Assembly: GCA_016703765.1 (NCBI GenBank)
Contig: JADJBL010000010.1
Span: forward strand, 62,001-126,000
Origin: Saprospirales bacterium
GTDB lineage: Bacteria > Bacteroidota > Bacteroidia > Chitinophagales > Saprospiraceae
Length of the DNA stretch: 64,000 nucleotides
Direction: 5' to 3'
Made by a program: the position numbers and the translations under genes. Below, piece by piece: positions 34,721 to 44,200 of this stretch (position 1 is its first letter; every line of letters starts with the position of its first letter). Below the pieces are notes generated by a model. The model was not told the DNA's origin, made no database searches, and saw only the letters and a program-made list of their open reading frames with translations.

Positions 34721-36910
34721 ATGCTAAAAAATTTTCCGCATTATCAGCAACACGATGAATCCGATTGCGGAGCGGCTTGTCTGCGAATGATCGCCAGACA
34801 TTACGGCCGTTTTTACTCCCTGGAGTATTTGCGGGAACTCACCTACCAAAGAAGGGAAGGGGTCTCCCTCCTTGATGTCAGCGATGGCGCCGAACGCCTG
34901 GGCTTCAAAACCCTGGCCGCAGCCGTCCCCTTGTCGAGGCTGCTGGAGGACATGCCCTTGCCCTGTATCGCCTTCTGGCGGAAAAACCACTACCTGGTCG
35001 TCTACAAAACCTCCAAACGCCACATCTGGGTGGCCGACCCGGCCGGTGGGCTGATTCAATACACCCACCAGCAATTCCTCGAAGGCTGGCAATCGGGTGA
35101 GGAGGAAGGCGAAGCTCAGGGAGTGGTCCTGCTTCTGGAACCTACCATCGATTTTTACAAGCGGGAGGACGAAACCATCTCCAAAGGCGGCTTTCAATAC
35201 GTCTACCACTACCTTTCCCGCTATAAACACCTGCTCAATCAATTGGTGTTGGGTTTTATCATAACCCTGCTCCTCCAGTTGGCCTTCCCCTTTCTTATGC
35301 AGGCCCTGGTCGACGAGGGGATTAGTCGCCAGGATTTCAATTTTGCCCTGCTTGTGCTCCTGGCCTGGGCTGTTTTTTACGCCAGTATGGTCCTGGTCGA
35401 ACATCTCCGAACCTGGATCTTTTTGCACCTGGGTATCCGGACCAACATCAACCTGATCTCCGATTTTCTTATAAAGGTCATGCGCCTTCCCGTGCGCTTT
35501 TTCGATGAAAAAATGACCTCCGACCTGCTCAAAAGGGTACAGGACAACGTGCGGGTGGAGCGATTGCTGACCTCCACCTCCCTGCAGGCGATTTTTTCCA
35601 GTTTTTCCATCCTGTTCATGGGGCTCGTACTGCTCCACTTCGACCTGCTGATCTTTATCATTTTTCTCGTCGGCACGGCCCTCTACCTGTTGTGGATCAT
35701 GCGTTTTATGCAGGCCAGAAAGGAATGGGATTACATCCGTTTCGACCAGTCGGCGGCAAACCAGGAAAAGATGATCGAGCTGATCAACGGTATGCAGGAG
35801 ATCAAGCTTTTTAACGCCGAAACCTCCAAACGATGGGATTGGGAACGCTCGGAGGCCCGGCTTTTCCGGGCCAGCATGAAATACCTGGCGGTCAACCAGC
35901 GCCAAAGGCTGGGCGCACAATTGCTCAACGAGGCTAAAAATATCCTCATCACCATTTTTACCGCCAAAGCCGTGATCGAGGGACAGCTATCCCTCGGCGC
36001 CCTGGTAGCAGTGCAGTACATCATCGGACAGATCAACGGTCCGCTCCATCAGTTGGTCGATTTTATCCGGGCGGTTCAGGATGCCAGGATTAGTCTGGAA
36101 AGGATGAATGAAGTGCACCTCAAGGAAAACGAAGAAAAACCCGAGGCAAAAATCTCCATCCTGCCGGAACGGGGGCCTATCCGCCTGGAAAATGTGAACT
36201 TTCACTACCAGGGCTATCCGGATATCCTCGTTTTGAAAAACCTGAATTTCACCATCCCATACGGAAAAACCACTGCTATCGTCGGTTCCAGCGGAAGCGG
36301 CAAGACTACGCTCATCAAATTGCTCCTCAACATGTATCAGCCCACGGAAGGGGTGATCAGGGTAGGGGATGTGAGCCTGGCCACGGTGCAACAAAAACTA
36401 TGGCGAAGCCGCTGCGGCGCGGTATTGCAGGAAGGATACCTGTTTTCCGACTCCATAGCCCGCAACATCGGTCTGGGTAGCGAAATCATCGAGGAGTCCA
36501 AACTCCTCCAGGCTGCAAGGGTGGCCAACGTTCAGGCGTTTATTGAATCCCTTCCGCTCGGGTACGGAACGAAGATCGGACCGGAGGGTATCGGACTCAG
36601 TCAGGGCCAGAAACAGCGGCTGCTCATCGCCAGGGCCGTGTACAAGGACCCGGAATATTTCTTTTTCGACGAAGCCACCAATGCCCTGGACGCATACAAC
36701 GAGATCATCATCCTGGAGAACCTTTCCGAACATTTTTCCGGCAGAACTATCGTCGTGGTGGCCCATCGCCTGAGTACCGTATTGGCGGCCGATCACATCA
36801 TCGTTCTGGAGGAAGGAGAGGTGGTCGAACAGGGCACCCACGAAGAACTCCGCGCCGGAAAAGGAGCTTATTATCATTTATTGAAAAACCAGATGGAACT
36901 GGGAGGTTGA
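34721..36910 (+). CDS. Peptidase-containing ABC transporter (C39 bacteriocin/peptide exporter type)
   Basis: 729 residues: an N-terminal C39 peptidase (1-140) with the catalytic Cys16 in QHDESDCGAACL, His in KNHYLVVY and Asp in ADPAGG; a membrane domain (about 160-460); and an ATPase with Walker A GSSGSGKTTL, signature LSQGQ, Walker B EYFFFDEATNALD and H-loop VVVAHRLSTV. The catalytic triad is complete. This family cuts double-Gly leader peptides and exports the mature peptide. The gene is followed one base later by its HlyD partner, but no short precursor ORF with a GG leader is seen nearby. Substrate unknown. Confidence 0.94.
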   Translation: MLKNFPHYQQHDESDCGAACLRMIARHYGRFYSLEYLRELTYQRREGVSLLDVSDGAERLGFKTLAAAVPLSRLLEDMPLPCIAFWRKNHYLVVYKTSKRHIWVADPAGGLIQYTHQQFLEGWQSGEEEGEAQGVVLLLEPTIDFYKREDETISKGGFQYVYHYLSRYKHLLNQLVLGFIITLLLQLAFPFLMQALVDEGISRQDFNFALLVLLAWAVFYASMVLVEHLRTWIFLHLGIRTNINLISDFLIKVMRLPVRFFDEKMTSDLLKRVQDNVRVERLLTSTSLQAIFSSFSILFMGLVLLHFDLLIFIIFLVGTALYLLWIMRFMQARKEWDYIRFDQSAANQEKMIELINGMQEIKLFNAETSKRWDWERSEARLFRASMKYLAVNQRQRLGAQLLNEAKNILITIFTAKAVIEGQLSLGALVAVQYIIGQINGPLHQLVDFIRAVQDARISLERMNEVHLKENEEKPEAKISILPERGPIRLENVNFHYQGYPDILVLKNLNFTIPYGKTTAIVGSSGSGKTTLIKLLLNMYQPTEGVIRVGDVSLATVQQKLWRSRCGAVLQEGYLFSDSIARNIGLGSEIIEESKLLQAARVANVQAFIESLPLGYGTKIGPEGIGLSQGQKQRLLIARAVYKDPEYFFFDEATNALDAYNEIIILENLSEHFSGRTIVVVAHRLSTVLAADHIIVLEEGEVVEQGTHEELRAGKGAYYHLLKNQMELGG

Positions 36911-36911
36911 T

Positions 36912-38189
36912 ATGGAAGAATTGCGCAGTGAAGAAGTTCAGGAAATCCTGGGCACTCCTCCGTCCTGGATGGTGCAATGGGGCACCGCCCTTGTGTTGAT
37001 CGTGCTGGCAGCCCTGGTAGCCTTGGGCTGGTGGTTTAAATATCCGGAAAAAGTGGTCGCCGGGCTGGTTGTAACCACGGTCCAGCAACCCATCCCGGTC
37101 AGTTCGCCCGTGGAAGGCATCATCGGCCGTCTGGTGGTGGCAGATGGCGACTCCGTCGAAACCGGCGACATCATGGCCGTCATGTCCAGCTCCGCCAGCC
37201 TCGAAGATGTGATCCGGCTGGAGGAAGCCCTGAAAAAACTCCAGACCTTCGATCAGGAGTCCCTTGCCGGATTTACACCCGACCCCAATTTGCGCCTCGG
37301 GGAACTGGAGAACGACTACCGCTCCCTGGTGCAGTTTCTCCAGGAGTTTTCCTTCAAGGATTCCGACGATTATGACCAAAAGGCGATCCGGCGTTTGAAA
37401 GATCAGGTCAAGCAGATCGACAAGGGCATCGACGCCCTCAACCGGGAACAGCGAAACGTCATGCAGGCCAGAGACCTGGCCCAGTCGCAGTTCAACGCGC
37501 TGCACTACGGATATTCCGGCAAGACAGACCAGGAACTGCGCGAGTTGCAGGACGCAAAGGACAAACTACTCCAAAAGGAAAACGAGGTGAACCGCCTCAA
37601 CGCGGAGATCGCCGACAAGCGAAAGGAACGCTCAGGCATCAACTTGCAGATCCTGGCGATTCGCGATGGGCTGTCCTCCGGCGCGGTCAACCGGTTTCAG
37701 ATCCTGCTCCAAAGCCTGAACTCCCTTCTGGCCAAGATCGAACAGTGGAAACAAAAGAACCTGCTCCGTGCCCCCGCTCCGGGTATCGTCACGTATTACC
37801 AGTCCACACTTTCCGAGGGAACCAAACTCGAACAAGGCGCCGCCGTGGTCGCCATCCTGCCGCTGCTGGTGGGGGAGATGGAACTGGTGGGCAAGATGGA
37901 GCTGCCCGTCGCCCAGTCCGGCAAGGTCCAGCCGGGTCAAAGAGTGCTGATCAAACTGACGGGATTCCCCTTCCAGGAATATGGCATTGTGGAGGGGATC
38001 GTCCAAAACAAATCCCTCCTGCCAAACGACGGAAAATATTCTGTCCGCATCTCTCTTCCCAAGGGCCTGAATACCAGCTTCGGCAACGAATTGCCCTTCC
38101 GCCAGCAAATGCCGGCCAGCGGGGAGATTATCATCCAGGACAAACGCCTGCTGCAAAGACTGCTGGAGAAGATGTGGTTTTTTAGATGA
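36912..38189 (+). CDS. HlyD-family membrane fusion protein
   Basis: Periplasmic adaptor of the C39 ABC exporter, 425 residues. One N-terminal membrane segment (about 21-40, ALVLIVLAALVALGWW) anchors it. The biotinyl-like half-motif (VEGIIGRLVVADGDSVETGD) follows, then a coiled coil (about 130-260, rich in Q/E/K/L with DKGIDALNREQRNV), then the second half LLRAPAPGIVTYYQS and beta-barrel strands. The last segment MWFFR is very short. It is convergent with lpd, four bases apart. An outer-membrane TolC partner is not in the window. Confidence 0.92.
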   Translation: MEELRSEEVQEILGTPPSWMVQWGTALVLIVLAALVALGWWFKYPEKVVAGLVVTTVQQPIPVSSPVEGIIGRLVVADGDSVETGDIMAVMSSSASLEDVIRLEEALKKLQTFDQESLAGFTPDPNLRLGELENDYRSLVQFLQEFSFKDSDDYDQKAIRRLKDQVKQIDKGIDALNREQRNVMQARDLAQSQFNALHYGYSGKTDQELRELQDAKDKLLQKENEVNRLNAEIADKRKERSGINLQILAIRDGLSSGAVNRFQILLQSLNSLLAKIEQWKQKNLLRAPAPGIVTYYQSTLSEGTKLEQGAAVVAILPLLVGEMELVGKMELPVAQSGKVQPGQRVLIKLTGFPFQEYGIVEGIVQNKSLLPNDGKYSVRISLPKGLNTSFGNELPFRQQMPASGEIIIQDKRLLQRLLEKMWFFR

Positions 38190-38193
38190 GAGT

Positions 38194-39591
38194 TTAGAGA
38201 TGTATTACCTCCCCGTAAGCGGCGGCAGCCGCCTCCATGATCGCCTCGCTCATGGTCGGGTGGGGGTGAACCGCCTTGACGATCTCCTGTCCCGTGGTTT
38301 CCAGTTTGCGCGCCACTACGACTTCCGCGATCATTTCCGTCACGTTGGCGCCGATAAAGTGCGCGCCGAGGAATTCCCCGTATTTGGCGTCGAAGATCAC
38401 CTTCACAAAGCCATTGCTCGCCCCGGCTGCCTTGGCCTTGCCCGAGGCGGTGAAAGGAAATTTGCCCACCTTGATCTCAAAGCCGGCGTCTTTGGCGCCC
38501 TGCTCTGTATATCCCACAGAGGCTACTTCGGGGTTGCAATAGGTGCAAGAGGGGATATTGTTGTAATCGAGGGGCTCCGGATGGTGCCCGGCGATCTTTT
38601 CCACGCAGATAATCCCCTCGGCGCTGGCAACGTGCGCCAGGGCGGGCCCGGGCACGATGTCGCCGATGGCATAAATGCCGGGTACATTGGTGTTGTAGAA
38701 CTTGTCGACCAGCACGAATCCCTTGTCCGTCTTGATGCCCAGCTCTTCGAGTCCCAGGTTTTCGGTATTGGGGCTCACTCCGGCGGCTGAGAGGACGATA
38801 TCGCATTCGATCAGGCTTTCCTTTCCGTCCTTGCGGTTCTTCGCCTTTACGACGCAGCCTTTACCACTGGTGTCGACGCTTTCGACCGAGGTATTGGCGA
38901 GCACTTCGATGCCCGCTTTTTTGTAGATCTTGCCCAACTCTTTAGAGATATCGGGGTCTTCGCGGGGCACCAGGCCCTGTTCGAGGAATTCGACCACGGT
39001 GACCTCGGTTCCGATAGTGTGGTAGAAATAGGCGAACTCCACCCCGATGGCTCCTGCGCCGACGACGACCATCTTCTTCGGTTGTTTTTCCAGGCTCATG
39101 GCCTTGCGGTAATCGATGATCTTTTTACCGTCGATCTTCAGGTTCGGCAATTCCTTGGCTCTGGCCCCGGTGGCGAGGATAATATGGTTGGCGGTATATT
39201 CGGATTTCTTGCCGTCGGGTTCCGTCACGACGACCTTTTTGCCCGCGGCCAACTTTGCGCTCCCATTGATCAGGGTAATCTTGTTTTTCCGGAAAAGGAA
39301 ACTCACGCCCTTGCTCATACCGTCAGCTACTTCCCGGCTCCGGCCGATCATTTTTCCGAAATCGGCCTTGGAGGAGCTGACCTGGATGCCGTAATCCTCG
39401 GCGTGCTGGATATATTCAAAGACCTGGGCGCTTTTCAGGAGGGCTTTCGTCGGGATGCAGCCCCAGTTGAGACAGATACCGCCAATGGATTCCCGCTCCA
39501 CCACCGCTACTTTCATGCCCAGTTGCGATGCGCGAATGGCTGCAACGTAGCCCCCCGGGCCGCTGCCTATCACTATGAGATCGTATTGCAT
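38194..39591 (-). CDS. lpdA: Dihydrolipoyl dehydrogenase
   Basis: E3 of the 2-oxoacid dehydrogenase complexes, 465 residues from MQYDL at 39591 (an in-frame start at 39639 would overlap the upstream promoter). FAD motif VIGSGPGGYVAAIRASQLG, redox-active disulfide GGICLNWGCIPTK, NAD motif VVGAGAIGVEFAYFYHTIG, and the C-terminal His/Glu pair in VHPHPTMSEAIMEA. Family certain. It works with E1-beta at 51078 and lipoyl transfer by LipB. Confidence 0.96.
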   Translation of the reverse strand: MQYDLIVIGSGPGGYVAAIRASQLGMKVAVVERESIGGICLNWGCIPTKALLKSAQVFEYIQHAEDYGIQVSSSKADFGKMIGRSREVADGMSKGVSFLFRKNKITLINGSAKLAAGKKVVVTEPDGKKSEYTANHIILATGARAKELPNLKIDGKKIIDYRKAMSLEKQPKKMVVVGAGAIGVEFAYFYHTIGTEVTVVEFLEQGLVPREDPDISKELGKIYKKAGIEVLANTSVESVDTSGKGCVVKAKNRKDGKESLIECDIVLSAAGVSPNTENLGLEELGIKTDKGFVLVDKFYNTNVPGIYAIGDIVPGPALAHVASAEGIICVEKIAGHHPEPLDYNNIPSCTYCNPEVASVGYTEQGAKDAGFEIKVGKFPFTASGKAKAAGASNGFVKVIFDAKYGEFLGAHFIGANVTEMIAEVVVARKLETTGQEIVKAVHPHPTMSEAIMEAAAAAYGEVIHL

Positions 39592-39626
39592 GGTTCGATT
39601 TTTTTCCAGGTTAAGGGTAAACGCCG

Positions 39627-39634
39627 CAAATATA
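39627..39634 (-). promoter_or_regulatory. Putative -7 element of lpdA
   Basis: Minus-strand TATATTTG matches TAnnTTTG, 36 bases before the ATG at 39591. A TTTG lies 16 and not 19 bases upstream. It starts just after the terminator stem at 39643-39667. Confidence 0.5.
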
Positions 39635-39637
39635 AAC

Positions 39638-39820
39638 AAAAACCCCTCTGCAAAAACTTGCAGGGGGGCCTATCCAACTTACTGATACTAAAATTTCAAA
39701 AAAGGCGCCGGGAAAGCACACAGATACACTGCGCATTCGAGCCAATTGGCTTTGCCGTTCATGTTCTCAGTAGTCCTAGCTATAATTTGTGTATCCGCCC
39801 TAGCGTGTTGCTTTCAATAG
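39638..39820 (-). ncRNA. Candidate structured small RNA of about 180 nt
   Basis: No reading frame fits the 337-base gap 39592-39928. On the minus strand a promoter-like TTTG-N20-TACCTTTA (39857-39826) is followed by nested complementary segments and a terminator stem. Pairings: 39819-39826 with 39676-39683 (8 bp with one G-U), 39805-39815 with 39712-39721 (10 bp with one bulged base), 39789-39795 with 39723-39729 (7 bp), and a central palindrome AGCCAATTGGCT (39740-39751). Overall this is a long stem with an open middle, as in 6S RNA, but I cannot assign a family. Ends are estimates. Confidence 0.5.
39643..39667 (-). terminator. Intrinsic terminator of the candidate small RNA
   Basis: Minus strand: CCCC-CTGCAA, loop GTTT, TTGCAG-A-GGGG (39667-39643), followed by TTTTTG. 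One unpaired A in the 3' arm. Confidence 0.7.
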
Positions 39821-39825
39821 CAAGT

Positions 39826-39857
39826 TAAAGGTAGAAAAAACCATTTCTCCTTCCAAA
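39826..39857 (-). promoter_or_regulatory. Putative promoter of the candidate small RNA
   Basis: Minus-strand TTTG (39857-39854), 20 bases, TACCTTTA (39833-39826), one mismatch and one extra spacer base compared with the Bacteroidota consensus. Confidence 0.5.
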
Positions 39858-39928
39858 AAATTGAGGACCAAAATTTGAGAGAAATTGGGCGTAAACTATT
39901 TGCATATCCAATTCTGTACGCAAAATAT

Positions 39929-40432
39929 TTACAGCTCCTGATTGGATAAAATGACCACCAGGGTAGGGCCGTCGAAGCTGTCGATCTTGTCGACCTGCAT
40001 CCAGAAGCCCGTCACGACTTCCATGGGTTGAGCAAGCCGGAAATCTTCCTGCTGCGCCGAAAGCGCGTCCGCATATTGAGAAAAAGCCAGGTAGTCGGCT
40101 CCCAGAGAGCCAAAAGCCCTGAACTGATTTTGGGCCTCCTGAAGCCAATAGGCCGGATCGCTCTCCTCCTCTGCGTTCGGCAAACGAAAGCGAAACTCCT
40201 GCCTCAGGGAATCGCAGCCCGACTGGAAGATTTCCAGGAAGACCCCGTTGCGGAAAGAAACGATTTCGAGGCCTTCCGATCCGGTTTGCATAAAATCATG
40301 GGTTTCCACCCCTTCCAGGTCTTTTGAAAAGATAGCGGTGGGGGTGGTGGGGCAGTCTCCTTTTCCTCCGCCGGATTTACAGGATGCCACAAAAAACACG
40401 ATTGCAAACAGAGAGATCAACAAGCCGCGCAC
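39929..40432 (-). CDS. Hypothetical lipoprotein
   Basis: 167 residues with a clear lipoprotein signal (lipobox FVASC). A Lys/Gly-rich spacer (KSGGGKGD) leads to a soluble alpha/beta domain with Cys27 and a second Cys in QSGCDSL; these two could form a disulfide in the periplasm. No family is recognised. It is divergent from folE, with a 130-base gap that contains a small hairpin (CCGGC/GCCGG, 40532-40548). Confidence 0.75.
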   Translation of the reverse strand: MRGLLISLFAIVFFVASCKSGGGKGDCPTTPTAIFSKDLEGVETHDFMQTGSEGLEIVSFRNGVFLEIFQSGCDSLRQEFRFRLPNAEEESDPAYWLQEAQNQFRAFGSLGADYLAFSQYADALSAQQEDFRLAQPMEVVTGFWMQVDKIDSFDGPTLVVILSNQEL

Positions 40433-40562
40433 GGGAATAAGTTTTATAATTTCAAAAGAAGGTTTCCAAGGGACAAAAGTTAAACATTATCTCCAAACTT
40501 CTGTTCCCAATCCTATTAAATCACCGGCATTCAACGCCGGCAAAGGTATCAAAATTATCAGC

Positions 40563-41204
40563 ATGAATTATCACAATGGTAAAGGGAACGGGAAGGCTCA
40601 TCCTGGCGGAGTTCATCTTGCCGACGCTTTTCTTCTTTCCGACGAGGATAAGATCGAACGTATTGCAGGGCATTTTGAGGAGATCATGCAAATCATCGGC
40701 CTCGACCTCGACGACGACAGCCTGAGCGGAACTCCGCGGAGAGTGGCCAAAATGTATGTCCAGGAAATATTCTCCGGATTGAATCCGGCCAATAAGCCCA
40801 AACCCACCTTGTTCGACAACAAGTTTCAATATCGGAATATGGTTGTGGAAAGGGATATCCTCCTGCAGTCCTTTTGCGAACACCACTTCCTTCCCATTTA
40901 CGGGAAAGCCCATGTGGCCTACATTTCCAGCGGAAAAGTCATAGGGCTGTCCAAACTCAACCGCATCGTCGAATACTTTTCCAAGCGCCCGCAGGTGCAG
41001 GAACGGCTGACCATGCAGATCGCCGCCGAATTGAAAGAAGTTCTTGAAACGGAGGACGTGGCGGTTTACATCGACGCCAAACACATGTGCGTACAGGCCC
41101 GCGGGATCGAGCACCAGGAAAGCAGCACCGTCACCTTCGAATACGGAGGAAAATTCCTCAACGATTTGACCAGGAGGGAGTTTTTGTCCGCAATCGGAAA
41201 ATAA
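40563..41204 (+). CDS. folE: GTP cyclohydrolase I
   Basis: Makes 7,8-dihydroneopterin triphosphate from GTP, the first step of folate/biopterin synthesis. 213 residues from the ATG at 40563; the long open frame upstream from 40248 runs through the divergent lipoprotein gene and has no family match. The zinc site is intact: Cys and His in SFCEHHFLPIYG and the second Cys in DAKHMCVQARG. GTP-binding segments SGTPRRVAKMYV and KLNRIVEYFSKRPQVQERLT are present. A shared hairpin terminator lies 9 bases after its stop. Confidence 0.96.
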   Translation: MNYHNGKGNGKAHPGGVHLADAFLLSDEDKIERIAGHFEEIMQIIGLDLDDDSLSGTPRRVAKMYVQEIFSGLNPANKPKPTLFDNKFQYRNMVVERDILLQSFCEHHFLPIYGKAHVAYISSGKVIGLSKLNRIVEYFSKRPQVQERLTMQIAAELKEVLETEDVAVYIDAKHMCVQARGIEHQESSTVTFEYGGKFLNDLTRREFLSAIGK

Positions 41205-41213
41205 GGATAAAAA

Positions 41214-41243
41214 ACGGGTACCCGGACCAATCCGGGTACCCGT
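41214..41243 (-). terminator. Intrinsic terminator for the T9SS gene (minus strand)
   Basis: 13-bp perfect stem (41214-41226 with 41231-41243), four-base loop. On the minus strand it is followed by six T residues; on the plus strand it is not. It therefore ends the minus-strand transcript that includes 41258-46483 and may also stop folE. Confidence 0.9.
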
Positions 41244-41257
41244 ATATGAAAAGCCAT

Positions 41258-44200
41258 CTAGTCCCTTTGTAGTACGACCCTTTGTATCAGTTCCTCCGCA
41301 TTTCCTTCGATGCGCACCCGGATTAGGTACATGCCGTTGGCGAAGGAGCCCAGGTCGAGTGGATCCGCCGCGAAAAACTCCGACTGCCCATAATTCCGTT
41401 CCAGCAATTGTTGCCCCTGGCTGCTGTACACCTGAATGGAAAGCGCTTGCCCGGCATACCCTTCCAACCTCAAGAAGACCGTCCCCGTAGTGGGGTTGGG
41501 AAAAACTTCCATTCGTTGTTCTCCGCTTTCACCGGATTCGGCCAGTTTGACCGGAGGCGGAAGAACTGCAGTCAATGGACAGGTTGTTTCGACCTCCAGC
41601 TCGCTGTCGCAGCCCGTCTGGTTCGTGCTGATTGTGATGAGTCCGCCGACACCCCCGTAAAGAAGCAAATGTTCAATCGCACAGCAATAGTAAAGATCGG
41701 AGTTGTTCTTGACGGTAAGGTCCGAGCCGACAGACAGCGTGGGGTTTAAGCCGTCCAGCGTCAGGAGGTCCTGATTGTTTTGGATGATCAGCCTGCCTCC
41801 GATACTCGCGATGTTTTGAAGACCATCCATGTCGGTTAGGTTGGCGCCGGTTATCTTGAGGTCCCCGCTGATCGAGCTGAGATTGCCAAGCGGACTCAGG
41901 TCGACGGTCGTGAGGCCGTTAATGGTCAAATTTCCGGTAAATGTGGTGTAACAGGGCGGAAAATTATCAACCGAGGCCTGGTTGCTCAGGGTCAGATTCC
42001 CGGTGTAGGTAAAGCCGGAGAGCCCTTCGTCCTCCGTCCCGTCGCAATCGTCGTCGATGCTGTTGCAAAGTTCCGGCGCGCCGGGGTAGATATTGGCCCT
42101 GGGATTGGGCGGATAGCCAAACATCTTGCCCACGCCGTCCGCACAATCGCCGGTAATGCTGATGAGGTTCACCGCCGCCTTATACCCTGCGGGCTTGAGG
42201 CATTGCACCAGGGTAACCCCATCGCTGTACCCGTCGTTGTCTACATCCTTATACCAGATTTGCCCGGGAAACTGTAAGGGATCTTTATCCTTGCAGTCGA
42301 TGTCCAGGGATATCAGGTCGGAGGCCAGTTTATAGCCTCCAGCCGGCGGAGTACAGCCCCCCACGATCGTCACCCCGCTGGAGTATCCGTCGTTGTCCTG
42401 GTCTCTATACCAGATAGGGGTGGCTACGCCTGCCAGCACCGTGGCCGAAGCGGTCGCATCGCATCCCGTTGTCGAACCCTGCGGGATTACTACGATATTA
42501 TACACACCCGGCGCCAGGTTGTTGAACACAGGGGAAGCCGAGAAGGTAGCGCCACCGTCGATGGAATACTCAAGCGGCCCCGTCGCGGAAGTTGCCACGA
42601 TGCTGATAGACCCGTTTGAAGAACCGGCGCAGGTCTCGTCGCTTATGGTGACGGAGCTGATCGTTGCGAATTGCTCCACTGTTACGGTTGCGATGCAGGA
42701 TGCCTGGTGGGAGTTCCCGTCCTCTACTATCAGGGTGACCGGATTGGGACCCAAATTGCCGCAATTAAATGAATTGGGGGAAACCGAGAGCAGGTTCAAG
42801 ACGCTGCAATCGTCGCTACCGCTGAGGAAGACGTCATTGGGTACAATGGAGACCTGGCCGGTGGCGTCCAGTTGAACGGTAATATCTTTACAAACTACGC
42901 CTGGACCGGAATCTAGGACATTAATAAAACTTGTACAATAATCGAAATTCCCCGCCGCATCCGTTACCCCCATATAAATGAATACGGGCGCTCCGACATC
43001 CGTGCAGGAAAGGCTGAGCCCCGGGGTATAAGTGATCCCGTCAAAGCTGGCTGTTATAGTCACCGCGCTGCAATCGTCGTAGCTTCCCGCATCGAAATCG
43101 CTGGCCCAAACAAATCCGTAACCGGCTGTAAGGTTGATCGTCAATCCATAATAACAATAAGGATGGGGATTGTCAATATCCACCAGGTCGGGGTCGGCCA
43201 GATCGATCAGCCCGTCGCAGTCGTCGTCGATATTATTGCAGATCTCTCCGGCCAGGGGATTTACCGCCGATTTGGTATCATCGCAGTCCATATCGTCTGC
43301 AACATAACCAGGAGGCTGGGAAAGCGAGATCACAGAACTCCCGGGGTCGCCGAAGCCATCTCCGTCCGCATCTTCATACCAAACCAGAGAGCTCAGGCAG
43401 GCGTTGGATACCTCGGTCTTGCTGTTACAACCGGTTTTGTTGTTCAAAATGGTAATGGTTCCTCCCACGCCTCCGGAGGAGATGAAATGCTCGATGGCGC
43501 AACAGTCGAAGAGGTTTTGGTTGTAGGAAACCGTCAGGTTCGAGCCGATCGTGAGCGTCTGGGAGAGGGCGAAAAGCATGACAAGTTGTGAATTAAATTG
43601 AATGGACAGGCTGCCACCGACAATCGCCAGGTTTTGAAAATCGCCCAGATGGCTGAGCCCGGTGTTCTGAATCTTCAGGTTGCCGCTGACCGACACCAGG
43701 TTTTCCAGTGGAGAAAGGTCTGAAATGCTCGGCCCGGTAAGGGTCAGGTTGCCGATGATGGCGGAATGGCAGCGCGCAAAATTGTCGAGCGAGATCTGAC
43801 TGGTAAAGGTCAGGTTTCCTGTGTAGGTATAACCCGACAAGCCCTCGTCTTCGATCCCGTCGCAATCGTCGTCGATACTGTTGCACAACTCCGGCGCGCC
43901 GGGATAGATATTGGCCCTGGAGTTTGGCGGATAGCCGAACACTTTACCGGAACCGTCCGCGCAATCTCCGCTCGTGCCGATCAGGCTCGCGGCAGCTTTA
44001 AATCCGGTGGGTTTGAGGCATTGCACCATGGTCGTGCCATCGCTCCAGCCGTCGTTGTCCCAATCCTTGTACCAGATTTGTCCCGGAAACTGCAGCGGGT
44101 CGTTATCCTTGCAATCGATGTCCAGAGATATCAGGTCGGAGGCCAGCTTGTAGCCCGAGGGCTGGCTGCATGACACAATCGTGTTGCCGGGACTGTAGCC

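Noticed and set aside
39740..39751. tRNA or tmRNA in the gap before lpdA.
   Set aside because: No cloverleaf, no CCA end, no tag-peptide frame; the 12-base palindrome is explained as the centre of the candidate small RNA.
40532..40548. Riboswitch in front of folE.
   Set aside because: Only a 5-bp stem is seen; no conserved riboswitch core was recognised.
40248..40562. N-terminal extension of FolE from 40248.
   Set aside because: It overlaps the divergent lipoprotein gene, has no family similarity, and GTP cyclohydrolase I starts normally near 40563.
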